Shown: in pieces, positions 12,488 through 25,417 of the stretch
Layout of the letters: each line of letters begins with the position of its first letter
How positions within the stretch are numbered: position 1 is the stretch's first letter
Source of the DNA: Amborella trichopoda
Lineage: Eukaryota; Streptophyta; Magnoliopsida; Amborellales; Amborellaceae
Length of the DNA: 64,000 nucleotides
Reading direction: 5' to 3'
NCBI RefSeq assembly: GCF_000471905.2
Contig: NW_006497557.1
Location: 297,884 to 361,883, forward strand
The notes under the pieces: generated by a model
What the model saw: only the letters and a program-made list of their open reading frames with translations
Told to the model about the DNA's origin: nothing
The model's database searches: none
Position numbers and translations under genes: made by a program

Positions 12488-14768
12488 ATTAGGTTTTGTG
12501 TAATATATTTTGGAAAATGGTGAGTAATCGGTTTGAGGTGGAGAAATTTGATAAACAAAATGTTTTTGAGATATAGAAAATTCAAGTTCATGATCTTTTA
12601 GTCCAACAAGGGTTATACAAAACATTACTCGGAAAGAAAAAGAAACAGGAGTCTATGAGTAATGAGGATTGGGAGGAAATTGTTTTTAAGACTATGGCTG
12701 CAATTCGATTGTACTTAGCAAATAAGATTTTATTCAATATAATGGGATAGAAGATGGCAAAAGGCTTGTTGGAGAAATTGGAAAGTATTTATCAAAACAA
12801 ATATCTTACGAATCGTATTCTATTAAAGAGAAAATTGTTTACTTTAAGGGTGAAACAGGGGACAAAAGTTTTCGGTCATTTGAACATTTTCAATAACATT
12901 ATTTGTGAACTTAATAGTGTTGGTGAAAAAATGAAATATGAGGACAAGGCGGTAAGTTTGTTATGTACTTTACCGGAACCTTATAATAATTTAGGGGCAA
13001 CATTAAGTTGCACTAAAGAAGATTCACTTGACTTAAGTACGGTGACTAGTATTTTGCTTACCCATGAACTTTGAAAAAAAGCATCTATTGGAGAACCGGA
13101 ATCGGAAGTGTACTTTTCAAGGCGTTCAAGTGAGAGAGATAATTCCTCTCGAAATTCTTCTAGATCTAAGTCGAAAGGTCGATCTAAGTCTAAAGGTCGA
13201 GAAAATAAGTGTGTTTGTTGGGGATGTGGTGAAGTAGGACATATGAAGAAAAATTGTACAAAAAGTAAAGGACAAAAGTTCGAAAAAGCAAGAGAAAGCA
13301 AGTAGTCAAAAAATGAGGTGAATCGTGGGAAGCAATCCCGAATTCCATCAAAATTGGATTTTGGATAATGGTGCTATACACCATATGTGTCCACACAAGT
13401 CATGGCTTAGTTTATATGAGTGAACCATGTGATGGTGGTTCCGTGTTGATGGGAAACAATTCAAGTAGTAGAATGGTTGGGATTGGCACGGTGAAAGAAT
13501 GTATGATGGAAGTATCCGTACATTTGAGCATGTTCGACATGTATCAGACTTGAAGAAAAGTTTAATTTCTCTTTCTTTATTGGATTTCCATTGCTATAAA
13601 TTCACCGGAGAAGGGGGAGTTCTCAAAGTATCTAATGATGCTTTTGTTGTGATCAAGGGTATTAGAGTTGGGAACTTGTATAAGCTATTGAGAAGCTCCA
13701 TTATTGATGATGCGGCAAATTCGATAGTGGAGAGTAATGATCTTCTACTATGCTTATAGCATAGGAGGTTACGCCACTTAAGTGAAAAAGATATGGAGAT
13801 TTTGATGAAGAGTAAGCTAATTCCCACTATAAAATTTGAGGAATCTGAATTTTGTGAGCATTGTGTCTATGGGAAACAACATAAACGAATTTTTAAAGAC
13901 AGAAGCCATACAAGCAAAGGAATACTTGATTATGTTCACTTGGATTTATGGGGGCCCTCACCCATAATGTCATATAGTGGTGCATTATATTTTATTTCTT
14001 TTATAAATGACTTCTTCTCAAGGAAGGTATGGGTGTTCACTCTTAAATCAAAGAATGATGCATTTTTTGCCTTTAAGTATTTTAAGGCCGAAGTTGAGAA
14101 GAGTACGGGGCGCCATATCAAAACACTTTGTACCGACAATAAGACGGCGTACAATTCCCATGAGTTTACAAAATTTTATAAAGATGAAGGAATCAAGAGA
14201 CATTTCACCACGGTTTACACTCCTTAACAAATTGATGTTGCAGAAAGGATGAATCACACATTGAAACAAGTGCTATGGGCCGAAGCCATGATGACAGCTT
14301 GTTATCTCATCAATCGATCACCTTCGGTAGCTTGGGGGGAGAAAACACCCCAGGAGGTATGGTCCAGAACTCCTTGTGATTATTTCAATTTAAAGATTTT
14401 TCGTTGTGATGTTTATGTTTTAATTCTTAGCTGCCAAAGAAATAAGCTTGAACCAAAATCAAAGAAATGTATTTTTGTTGGATATAGCAAATGTGTGAAA
14501 GGATACCGGTTATGAGATCAAAGCGCTCAAAAGATAATTATAAGCCAAGATGTGCATTTTGATGAGTCATCCGTGTTGACAAGAGATATAGAAAATGAGA
14601 TAAAAGAAATAAAAGGATATCATAATGACACCCAAGAAATTGATTTTCAACCTTATGTCCCGTCATCTAGTGAATGCCATATGTCGGAGGAAGCACCCAC
14701 AAGTATCAATGAAGAAGTCCTTGATTAAAAAGAGCAAGTTGGTGAACCAAGTGATTCCCATGAAGAAG

Positions 14769-15058
14769 NNNNNNNNNNNNNNNNNNNNNNNNNNNNNNNN
14801 NNNNNNNNNNNNNNNNNNNNNNNNNNNNNNNNNNNNNNNNNNNNNNNNNNNNNNNNNNNNNNNNNNNNNNNNNNNNNNNNNNNNNNNNNNNNNNNNNNNN
14901 NNNNNNNNNNNNNNNNNNNNNNNNNNNNNNNNNNNNNNNNNNNNNNNNNNNNNNNNNNNNNNNNNNNNNNNNNNNNNNNNNNNNNNNNNNNNNNNNNNNN
15001 NNNNNNNNNNNNNNNNNNNNNNNNNNNNNNNNNNNNNNNNNNNNNNNNNNNNNNNNNN
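14769..15058. other. Assembly gap (290 N)
   Basis: A run of unknown bases within the copia fossil. Nothing can be said about the content. Confidence 1.
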
Positions 15059-16641
15059 ATAGAAGGCGATGATTCCATATCTTGGAAAAATGCCATGGAA
15101 GATGAAATGTTGGCTCTTCGTTAGAACAAGACTTGGGATTTGATATAATTGACAAATGGTAGAAAAGCGGTTGGTCGCAAGTGGGTGCTCAAAATCAAGA
15201 AAGCGATTAATGGAAGTTTGGAAACGTATAGGGCAAGGCTAGTTGTAAAAGGGTTTGCACAAAAGGAAAATATTGACTTTCTTGAAATATTTGCCCCGAT
15301 TGTCAAGTTAGACTCCATAAGGTTGGTGCTTAGGCGTATTGCAAGCATGATTTGGAACTTGAACAAATGGATGTAAAAACGGTATTTTTACATGGTGAAC
15401 TTGAAGAAGTGTACTTGCAACAATCGAAAGGATTTCTTAAAAAAGGAAAAGAAATGTTAGTGTGCAAGTTGAAAAAATCCATATATGGACTCAAACAAGC
15501 ATCAAGACAATGGTGCAAGACTTTTGACATGTTCATGATTAGTCTTGGATACCATAAGAGTGATTATGACCATTGTGTTTATTGAAGTTTTTTTATGGTG
15601 GTTCTTATTTAATATTAGTTGTGTATGTTGATGATATGCTTTTGTCATGTAAGGAGAAAGCTAGGATTGATGAGCTCAAGTCATCTTTGAGCAAGAGTTT
15701 TGAAATGAAAGATCTCGGGCCGGTAAAACAAATACTTGGAATTTAAATCCAAAGAGATCGACGGAGTGGGTTTGAAAAATATGCTTGATAAGTTTGACAC
15801 GAGCAAGGCAAATCCAGTGAAAACTCTATTAGCTCATCATTTTAAGTTGTCTTCCAAGTAAAGTCCGAAGACCGTGGATGAAAAAGAGAATATGGCTAAG
15901 GTGTCATATGCAAGTGTTGTGGGAAGCCTAATGTTTGACATGTTGTGTACTTGACCGGATATAGCATATTCTGTAGGTGTCTTGAGTCGTTTTATGGCAA
16001 ATCCCAGAAAAGCTCATTGGGAAAGTACAAAATGGGTGCTTTGTTATTTGAGAGGCACGAGTGATTATGCCATGACATTTAGCAAAGGCTCAGGGCACAT
16101 TCAAGGCTATGTTGATGCAATTTTGTCGGTGATCTTGATAGAGGAAGATCAACTACCGGTTATGTTTTCAAGTTTGGAAATGGACTGATAAGTTGAATGT
16201 CTAAGCTTCAATCAACGGTGGCATTGTCCACCATCGAGGCGGAATACATGGCGGCAACCGAAGCAAGCAAAGAAACAGTTTGACTTCAAGGCCTTATGGG
16301 AGAATTGGGTATCAATTGTAAGCCCAAAGAAATACTTTGTGATAATATGAGTGCCATTAATTTGGCTAAGAATCACGTTTATTACAAGAGGGCGAAGAAC
16401 TTATTAGTTCGATACCATTATGTTTGACAAGATGGTTTGGTTGGGTTGGTGAAAGTTGGAACCAAGGAAAATATAGCGAATATGCTCATGAAGACGGTTC
16501 AAGTAGAGAAGTTGGATTGAAGCCTAACTTCTCTAAGTTTCATGAATAAGTAAAGACTATGTTTTTCATCTCTAATTTATTTTCTTAAATCATTGCACAC
16601 GATCAGTTAAACTGGGGTTTCGAGTATTCACATCTTTAACA

Positions 16642-17870
16642 CTCTCTAAAATTTTAATACACTCTCTTTCACAAACTTAAAATTTGAAATAGTTTCTTTC
16701 TCTAAAATTTTGAGATGGTTTCTCTCTATAAAATTTTTGAGAAAGTTTCTCTCTGTAAACAATTTCATATAGTTTCTCTTTCTAAACAATTTCAGGTAGT
16801 TTCTCTCTCTAAAATTTTAAAGTACTTTCTCTATCTAAAACCTAAAATTTGAGATAGTTTCTTTCTAAAAATTTTAAGGTAGTTTCTCGTTATAAGAAAT
16901 TTTAGGTATTTTCTCACTCTAAACTTTGATATAGTTACTCTTTCTAAAATTTGAAGATTCTTTCTCTCTCTAAAACTTAAATTTTGAGAAAGTCTCTCTC
17001 TAAAATTTTCAAGTAAGGTATCTCTCTAAAATTTTAGTATACTTTCTTTCTCTAAGACTTAAAATTTGAGATAGCTTTTCTATCTAAAATTTTTCAAATA
17101 GTCTCTCTCCCTATAAATTTTAAGTACTTTCTCTATCTAAAATTTCATCTAGTTTTTCTCTCTAAAGTTTTAGGATATTTTCTCTCTAAAACTTAAAATT
17201 TGAGATAATTTCTCTCTCTAAAATTTTAATATACTCTCTCTAAAACTTAAAATTTGATATAGTTTCTCTATCTAAATTTTTTTAAATAGTTTCACTCTCT
17301 AAAAATGTTTCGAGTACTTTCTCTATCTAAAATTTGATATAGTTTCTCTCTCTAAAGTTTTAAGATATTTTCTCTATCTAAAACTTAAAATTTGAGATGG
17401 TTTCTCTCTTTAAAAAGTTTTTGGTAGTTTCTTTATCTAAAATTTGATATGGTCTCTAATCTTTAAAGTTTAATATGCTCTCTCTCTCTAAAACTTAAAA
17501 TTTGAGATAATCTCTCTTTCTCTCTCTAAATGTTTTGAAATATTTCTCTCTAAAAAATTTTAAGCAGTTCATTTCCCTAAAATTTAATGTAGTTTTTCCT
17601 TCTAAAATTTTAAGATGCTTTCTCTCTCTAAAATTTAAGTTTTAAGATAGTTTCTCTAACTAAAATTTTAATATGGTCTCCCTAAAAGTTTAAATTTGAA
17701 ATAGTTTCTCTCTTTAAAAATTTGAGATGGTTTCTCTCACAAAAAAAAATTGTATATTTTCTCGGTCTAAAAATTTGTGTATACTTTCTCTCTCTAAAAT
17801 TTGATCTAGTTTCCCTTTCTAAAATTTTAATATGTTTTCTGTCTCTAAATTTTTTATTTTTTTTTTCCTT
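16642..17870. repeat. Minisatellite, unit about 25-60 bp around TTTCTCTCTCTAAAATTTT
   Basis: About 1.2 kb of imperfect tandem units combining a CT-rich part (TTTCTCTCTCT) with AAAATTTNAGATAG. Units vary in length and drift strongly. The same motif occurs once at 11790-11826, on the other side of the copia insertion, so the array predates that insertion and belongs to the enclosing Harbinger-type element. Confidence 0.9.
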
Positions 17871-18089
17871 CAGCGGCAAAATGGATCGTTTCCATAAATG
17901 TCAATTCCACCTATTTTTGTGGAATCGAGATTTCTGAAATTTAGGGTTAAAATGAGCATTTAGGAATCCCACGGAAATCTCAATTCCAACATAAATATCA
18001 ATTCTAAGCGAACAAAATACGATTGGCTCAACTTTTTCAAAAAAAAATACTCCTGAAAATCTGAATCCAATGAGCCAAATTGGCCCTTA

Positions 18090-19430
18090 TAAAAAAGAGA
18101 TTGCATGGTGTTTTATGGATGTCGTTCAAAACCGCATCAAGGCATGTGCTTGGGCTCCTAATCTACAATAGATGGGATTCTCAACCCAACCAAAGAGACC
18201 CCTCCTAAATGACCATATATTAATTAGTTCATAGGGGTCTTTACTGGTCATAAGAACTTTTAATTGTCATTGTTCTTTTATTGTACCTTTTCATCCATTT
18301 TTTTCTCTCTGTTTAAAGCTTTAGAAAACATAACAAATAACTCACGGTTAAACTTGGTTACTCAGGCTTCATCGAGGCCATTCACTTCACCTTTTTCTAT
18401 TTAATTGGGAAAATGGTTTGATAAGCTGCAGCAAAGCCGCACTTCATAGCTCATCGAATATTGCAATTCAAGTATTGGAAATCTTTTAAATCGAGTATTA
18501 TAGTGGTAAAAAAAATTAAGATTTGAAGGTCTAAAAATAGTGCATATTGTAATAAATTATCTTGACTGTTCATACAAATAAGCGTTCAAGATCCACAACA
18601 TCTACACCATTATTTGAGCTCCAAAATTTATTGTCGGTGTTGAAAATTGATTGTAGAGCCATCATAAAGATTTTCGTTGCCAAGTGTGCTTTCGGAACGA
18701 GGATTTGTAGTACCTAAGCCTTATAGAAATCTAGACCTTTTTTGAAGTATTAGTTGTAATTTGGGCTTTGAGAGAGGAAATGATTGTGCTGTTATGAGTT
18801 AGAGAGGGTTAATGAGAGAGAGGGTTGTAAGGTGAGGTTAGAAAAGAGAAGGGACTTGTTTTGCTGTCGAGAGAAAAGAGGCTTAAGGAGTGAAATGAGT
18901 CAAAATCCCTCCATGAACCACGCTCACCCTTTTTGTGTTTGGCATATGGCTGGTGTATGCTTCATGTGTTGGTTAAGAGAGAAATGAGAGAGAGAGTGAG
19001 TGGGGGAGAAAGCTCATTCGGGAGAGAAGTTGAGACAGATGGGTAAGAGAGCGCTTTCAAGGAAATTCTATTTTTCAATTAAAAAATGAGAAAATAATAA
19101 CTGCACATATGATGTTTATGTAACATACCTAGGTAAATTTAAGTTTTATGTAAAGGAAAGAGGTAAAAAACTGAACTAAGAAGAGTGAAACTAAGAAGAG
19201 TGAGGTGGAAAACCTTATTTTGTAGGAGGGCTCATGGCTTAAGGTATGCTGACTTCTATTAAGACTCAACTTTGACATTGGGAATTTGAGGTAACCTAAG
19301 AGGTACGAAGGCAACAAAATCTGAGTCATATATTCCCTAGATCCAGAGAAGAGAGGAGTTTTAAAACCATTGTTCCCCATATCCTCCACTCAAATGCACT
19401 TCTAATCTAGCTAGAATTAGTAGATCTGCT
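18090..19430. other. Intergenic sequence without recognised genes
   Basis: Purine-rich GAGAGA stretches occur near 18770-19010. A stretch near 18500-18620 weakly resembles MITE interiors. No gene is supported. Confidence 0.4.
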
Positions 19431-19519
19431 TGTTTTGAAATTTTTTGACTTTAAAATTTTATAAAACAGATATTCTCGCAGTCTTCGATGTGCATGTTTT
19501 GAATCATTTTTTGAGTTTA

Positions 19520-20315
19520 AAATTTTATAATGAGAGATAAAACAGATATTCTCACACTATTCTAAGAATCTTTGACACCAAAATTGCTTCTCATGACAAA
19601 GTTTGGAGGTGCATATTACTTTAATTGTTTAATATTGCAACCTTATGCGAACCTCACCCTTATGGAAAAGCCAAAGCACTGATTTATCTATGGGAATATT
19701 ATAAAAAAGAAAAGTATACAAAGAGACCATTTACTTAGTACAAGAATATTATAATCACTCGTCTTTAGATTTCAAGGTTGTGAGCATGTCATTCACTAAA
19801 TTCAAAGTAAAAAAAAAATTAAAAAATCCAATCGATCAACTTGACATCCATCATCCTTTGAGAAATGATATTTTGATACTCAGAAAACGTCTAATCGATC
19901 ATCTCGACATAAAAAATTATAGATATAGTGAAAAAATAAGATTTCAAGTCCTACAAATAGTACATCTTGCAACACACTATCTCAATCGTCTATTTTTGAG
20001 ATTTTCATGCATTTATAGATATGTTTGGTTTGAACGTTTTTTTTTAATTTAAAATTTTATAATTAGAGATAAAATAGATATTCTCACACTATCTTAAGAA
20101 ATTTTGACACAATTTCATCTCATGACAAGTTTGGATGCGCAGATTTGATTGTTTAATATTGCAACCTTGTGCAAACCACACCCTTATGGAAAAGCAAAAG
20201 CACCAATTTATCTAAGGGGAATATTTTTACAAGGAAAAGTATATAAAGAGTCCATTCAAAACGGTTATAATCACCCTTGTCCTTTAAATTTCAAACCATG
20301 TGGTTTGTGAGCCAA
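19520..20315. repeat. Direct duplication containing MITE right halves
   Basis: The segment 19520-19785 is repeated, diverged, at about 20060-20315. Each copy starts inside a B-type MITE (AGATATTCTCACACTAT), runs through the MITE end (ATTGCAACCTTNTGCNAACC...CACCC) and continues into the same flank (TTATGGAAAAGC, AAAGTATA, TATAATCAC). The second MITE copy also keeps more of its left side (from about 19800). Shared flanks show that this is a local duplication and not two insertions. Confidence 0.75.
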
Positions 20316-21629
20316 CTTTGTAACACACCCTAAGTTATCGAGGTAGTTAAATGAATAATTTTACCAAGGTACTTATAGAAGCCTTTTAGTTAAGTATTTT
20401 TAAAAATTATTTATCAATAAATGCTTAAATTGTCTTCATTCGAGACTTACAACCATAGATAAATTATGATATTTTGGTAATTTAACCCATTCAAGTCACA
20501 TAGGTTGATGATTGACCTAAATAAGCTCCAAATCATGAAATTTTATTAGGCAATTTTGTCTAGGATTGAAATAAATTTTTATTTTTTTACTGTTTCCCTA
20601 GGATTTGAATATTAGGAAGAAGGGTCTGAAGGCGCTCAGCATAAGTGATCTGTGCTTGTCACCATTCACAAGTATATAATATGAACACGGCATAAGTGAG
20701 GTGTGAGTCTCACTACAATATATTATGAGCGCATATGCTGGGCTCCTTCAGGAACATACTGCACATCTATTCCCTCATTAGTCTAATAATATATTGGGAA
20801 CTATATAAGATTATTAGATAACTATTTTTAAAATAAAATATTTGAATTCTGAGTTTTGTGATCCTTAGATCTTGTCATTCAAAAACTAAATGGTCTTTAT
20901 TCAATCTTGAGGTATAAATTTTTTTTATATGAATTTTTTTTTTTTTTATATATTATTCTATCGGTTGTAGAAATTACATCTCCAAATTTGAGACGTAAAA
21001 ACTACCCCTCGCATGTCCTCTTCTTATGTTTTTGTTATTTATTTTTTACCAAATTACCCCTACTCGAAGTTCTGAAGTTTAACTTTATTTCCAAAAATAG
21101 TGAACCCCATAAACAAACTTAGGACCTGAAGGTCCGAAATTACCTTTGTTCCAAAAAAAAATAACTCAAGCCTGAAGTACCTTATTTTTAGGGGCAATTT
21201 GGTAAAAGTAAAAAACAAAAAAATGGGTATGAAGTATGAACTAGAAAATGGGAATTTAAATTATTTTAAAATTTAATTTTAAACAATAAATCGTTCTTAG
21301 GTGGGTTTCCAAACTTTTAAATTTAAAAAAAAAAAATCTCAAATAAGTTTTCTTTTCAAGAAGTATGTGTATAATATACTCCCGCTCGAGCATACTACAG
21401 TTTATAGCCACCAAAAGTCCCTTTTTTTTTCGGTGTGTCAGTGGGTGGCAACCTGCCAAGGCCCCAACCCCGAAAACAACGTCTCACCAACTCACGCCCT
21501 GGTCAATTAAGCTTGCTCTATCATATGTATATATACTTTCTTTATTGACAATAATGCCTTTTGACTAACAAAAGGCCCATACTTCCAAAAGAAAACAAGG
21601 CATATATGAATATTGTAAAAAGGCATTTC
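20316..21629. other. AT-rich intergenic sequence
   Basis: No gene was recognised. GCATAAGTGA appears twice near 20640 and 20690 in a short imperfect repeat. Otherwise AT-rich with homopolymer runs. Confidence 0.4.
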
Positions 21630-21850
21630 AAGTTTTAAAAATAATATGTTTGGGAAATATATTATCTAGAATGTTAATTATTAAAAAAAAAATAGCATTT
21701 ATAGATATATTCGTTTTAACTTCAAATTTTATAATTAAGGGTAAAACTAGATTTCTAGGTTGTCCTAATAATTTTGGCACTCATACTATATCTTCTAAAG
21801 AGGGTTTAAAGGTGTACCTTATTTTGATTGTTTAGGATTTACGTAAGGTA
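21630..21850. mobile_element. Right half of a B-type MITE
   Basis: Contains the B-subfamily right part (ATAATTTTGGCACTCATAC, GTGTACCTTATTTTGATTG). The left part is not visible. Confidence 0.55.
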
Positions 21851-21883
21851 AATGCTCTCATTGTATAATTTTCCTTATATAAA

Positions 21884-22274
21884 GGGTATGCTTTGCATAA
21901 GATTGTAACATTAAACAATTAAGGTGAGGCACACCTCCAAACTTTATCATTAGATGCAATTTTAGTATTCAAAATTATAAAGATGGTCCGGGAATATGTT
22001 TTTATCTTTAATTATGAAATTTTAAACTCTAAAAGTAATTTAAATCAAGCAGATCTATAGCCTGGAAATCTTGAATATGGATAATCCAATTAATGTGTTG
22101 CAAGATGTACTATTTTTTGGACTTGAAATTCTTTTTTTCTCCATATCCATACATCTTGTCTTTGAAATGATCAATTTAAATGATTTTCCAATGGAAAAAT
22201 AATATTTTTTTATGGATTTTTTAAGTGCACTGAATTATACAATTTAAGATGTTAACCTTGTATAACCTTTTTTC
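21884..22274. mobile_element. B-type Mutator-like MITE with perfect 9-bp target duplication
   Basis: A 391-bp element. It starts GGGTATGCTTTGCATAAG, has TGTGTTGCAAGATGTAC and CATACATCTTG in the interior, and ends ATAACCTTTTTTC. TTATATAAA flanks it at 21875-21883 and 22275-22283, a perfect 9-bp duplication. It has no coding capacity. Confidence 0.85.
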
Positions 22275-22283
22275 TTATATAAA

Positions 22284-23620
22284 CCACTGCCATTTCTGGT
22301 TTAAAAAGGATGATTCATACATTATGGATAGAAGCGATGGATAATTATGAGGCGAAGACCTTGTGTTCTTCAACCAAAAGAGATCTGGTGGGCACACAAA
22401 AAATGCCAAGAAAAAAATTAGATATTGCAAAATTAGAAAAAAAAATTATTTAGTATAGAAGATGCCAGTGGTTCAATAGTGAGCCTATTCTCTCTTTTGC
22501 ATTCTACCATCAATTGTAGATGGAAGGTGGATGATAAGCGATAGAGACGTATTAACTGCTATGTAGGTGTTTAGGAATCTGGACTTGGGTCAAGACTCGG
22601 TAAGGCTTGAACCCAAGCCATCTTGTCCAACTCGATTGAGTTTGTGGAAGACTCGACTGAGTCTACAACATATTGATATAGGAATGCTGAAATGGATTAA
22701 GACTCGGGTGAGTCTTTTGCTTCTAGTTCAGATTGGGGTCTGAGCCGAGTCATAAGTTGGCTTGGTGAGTTTTGAAACACTTTGGTATTTTTGGTACTTA
22801 AAATGATCGAAAATTGACTTGAAAATAAAAAAATAGTTGGCCTATTTATGATAATTTGCAGGTTGAATTTTAGCCGGATTTCATATTTAAATTTGGAATG
22901 TAAGGAAGATAAATTTTGAATAAAAAAATATTTTTTATTATGCTGTTAGCATGCTGCCAGCCCGCATATTATCAACGGATGCAGTTAGCATGCAGCCAGC
23001 CCGCATATTGTAGAAATGAGAGCTTGGCAATAAATATATCTTTTAAATATAATTTGATCTTAATTTTTAAAGAATATATAAATATAAAAAAATAAATAAA
23101 TTTTGAAAACTAGAAATAATAATTATATTAAGAAAACATTTGGACAGTTAGTTACAATTGTTTTTAAATGGACCACCTATTTGCATCCATCTTTAAGATG
23201 GATGATTTATATCTCTCGATCACATGTTGTACAAATGCGGTCCAGCATGCATGAAACAATTGTTATCAAAATACCCGTGAGCAATGCATTATTTAGTATT
23301 TTAGATTGTTGAGACTCTTCCAACTCATGATACTGAGTATTTTTATAGGTATTTTTAAATTAAATCAAACAATAGAGGTATAATGTTAGATAGTTCATCT
23401 CATATGGCTATATTTGATCATTTTTCATTCTCAAATAACCAAAATTTGGTGTCCCAATAAAATAATATTACGAAAATATAAAAATAAACTATTTAACTTT
23501 TTATCTATAGTTTTATTTAACTTTAAAATACTTATAAAAATACACATCATCATGAGTCAGGATAGTTATAAAAGTGTAAATTGTATATAGTTCTAAAAGT
23601 GTAGATTGTATAAAAAGTTG
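22284..23620. other. AT-rich intergenic sequence with small repeats
   Basis: At 22560-22790 there are repeated GACTCG/GAGTC words (for example AAGACTCGGTAAGGCTTG), similar in style to 9477 and 28670. A 26-bp segment (22945-22970, starting GTTAGCATGC) recurs at 22984-23009 with one change. No gene is supported. Confidence 0.45.
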
Positions 23621-23629
23621 ACACTTTAA

Positions 23630-24020
23630 AATGGTTTGAAAGATGTTGTTTTGATGTTCAAGATTTATCTAATTGATAACTTGACATTGAGATATATAGA
23701 TATGGAGAGAAAGAGATTTCAAGTTTTTAAAATTGTACATCTTGCAAACCATTATAGGTATGGAGAGAAAGGGTTTTAAAGTTTTAAAAATTGTACATCT
23801 TGCAAGCCATTATCTACACCGTATGTTTTTAATATTTTAATGCAATTATAAATCTTCTTGATTTGAACTATTGCTGGAGTTTAATATTTCTAATTAGAGA
23901 TAAAAATATATTATGGCACCATCCTAAAAATTTGGACATTTAATTTGCATATAATGATAAAATTTAGGGTTGTGCATCAATTTGATTGTTTAAGGTTGCA
24001 ACCTTATGCAAACCGCACCC
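23630..24020. mobile_element. B-type MITE with internal duplication
   Basis: The right end GGTTGCAACCTTATGC...AACCGCACCC stops at 24020. The interior carries a partial tandem repeat of about 65 bp: TATGGAGAGAAAG...TACATCTTGCAA occurs from about 23700 and again from about 23760. The left terminus is worn. Confidence 0.7.
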
Positions 24021-24029
24021 TTTGATAAA

Positions 24030-24177
24030 AAAAAAGTGTGGTTTATGTAAGACTGAGGCTTTAAACAATCAAGGTAAGGTGCACCCTCAAATAGTCTCAA
24101 AATATATTGTTTTAGTAATGAAAAATCTTGTGATAACATGAAATTTTATTCATCTCTAATTATATAGTTTGTTTGTT
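24030..24177. mobile_element. Left part of a MITE cut off at an RTE LINE fragment
   Basis: GTGTGGTTTATGTAAGAC...GGCTTTAAACAATC followed by AAGGTGCACC is the start of a family member. Homology stops at about 24177, where the tail of the LINE fragment begins. No right part was found on the far side of the LINE. Confidence 0.6.
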
Positions 24178-24187
24178 TTATTTTTAA

Positions 24188-24910
24188 ATGTCATCATCAT
24201 TTTAACATTTTTTCAATTAATTGGGGTCGGCTACAAGAGCTTTGGTTCTCCATTTTGCTCTATTAAAGGTCATCTCCTCAATGAGGCCATAAGTCCCCAT
24301 ATCTTTGCGAATTACTTCCAACCACATCCTTTTGGCCCTATCCTTTGCTCTTTTCAGTCATTTCACTTGAACTAACTCGAACCTCGTAATAGGTTTTGTA
24401 CTTGGTCGCCGCCACATGGTCATTCCTTCAAAGTCTATTATTATCTCTCATTTTATTGCATATCGGTGTCATGCCTCAATTCTATCGAATAAATTCATTT
24501 CAAATTCTATCCCTTATTGTCTTACCACTCATCCATCTCAACATCCTCATCTCCCCGACACTCGTTCTATATGCATATTGTTTTTGTTCCGCTCAACATT
24601 CTGCCTCATAGAGCAAAGTTAGTCTCACCATTGTGCTATATAAATTTCATTTCAGCCTCATTGGTATGCTGCGATCACATAAAATTCCAGTTGCACATCT
24701 TTACTTCGCTCACCCAGCTCTAATTCTATGTGTGACATATTATCCGATCTCTCTATTTTCCTGGATTATTGACTCAAGATATCAAAAGTGCGGTATTTTT
24801 TGTACATCCTGGCCGTATATTGACTACTTTCTCGTCTCTACTTTTATTATTATTAAATTTACATTCTATATACTTTGTTTTAGTCCAACTAATTTTAAAA
24901 CCCTTGAATT
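24188..24910 (-). mobile_element. RTE-clade LINE 3' fragment, antisense
   Basis: About 720 bp matching the 3' third of the element at 738-2945: the tail motif (RC of AATTAATTGGGGTCGGCTA), the GGCCATAAGTCCCCATATC segment, and the region after the reverse transcriptase up to GAATGTAAATTTAA. It is 5'-truncated, as LINE insertions usually are, and has no intact frame. Confidence 0.8.
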
Positions 24911-25417
24911 CTAATTACTTAATTTTTTAATATTTTTTAAAATTTTAAAATATTATTTCTGCTGTAATATTTTTTATTAAAATAATATTTTTGAAATTGC
25001 AAAACTTTACACAATGTACGTGGGAGAAAAGATCCACCCCCACATATTTGACCTTTTTTAAGAGTGGAGCCACGTGCCTCACAGCGATTACACATCCTTT
25101 TAAAACAAAAAAGGCTCCACCATTTTATTTAGGAAAGGGTGGGGGGCACGCCTCATATTTAATTTTTAAAAAATATTTAATGTGGCACACCACTTTTGGT
25201 GGTAGAAAAAAAAGGCCACCCCGATTTTCTAAAAAAGGGGCACGCCCAAATTTTGGTTTAAAATAAGTTAAAATAGGAAATCTAATTTAAATTAAATTTA
25301 GTATAATAAAATCAAATTTGAATTAGATTTTATTTAGAAAAATCTAATTCAAATTAGATTTAGTTTTATGGGAGCATATTTCAATTAGATTTGATTTACG
25401 AGAGATGATATAGATTA
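24911..25417. other. AT-rich sequence with short palindrome
   Basis: GGGGCACGCC-like words recur between 25040 and 25250. A palindrome AAATCTAATTC/AAATTAGATTT lies at 25340-25361. No gene. Confidence 0.4.

Larger units (their letters stand above)
11827..16641 (+). mobile_element. Ty1/copia LTR retrotransposon, fossil
   Basis: A broken copia element. An LTR of about 650 bp (11827-12473, TGTTGAA...TTCAACA) is followed by a methionine-initiator tRNA primer site. Then come, in copia order, gag with a CCHC zinc knuckle (near 13207-13252), a protease region, integrase (near 13790-14230), reverse transcriptase (near 15060-15760) and RNase H (to about 16510). A remnant of the other LTR ends at 16641. 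CTCTA/CTCTC flanks are compatible with a 5-bp target duplication. Many interruptions, of the order of ten or more, show it is long dead. Part of it is hidden by an assembly gap. Confidence 0.9.
11640..18086. mobile_element. PIF/Harbinger-type element interrupted by a copia element
   Basis: The left end is GGGCCCGTTTGGATTC at 11640. The right end, read on the opposite strand, is GGGCCAATTTGG...GATTC, ending at 18086. Both are flanked by TTA (11637-11639 and 18087-18089). Ends of the form GGGCCNGTTTGG with a TTA/TAA duplication are typical of plant PIF/Harbinger (Tourist-like) elements. No transposase is visible, so it was non-autonomous. Its middle is filled by a minisatellite (16642-17870, with its first unit near 11790-11826) and by a Ty1/copia element inserted into that minisatellite. 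Confidence 0.7.
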
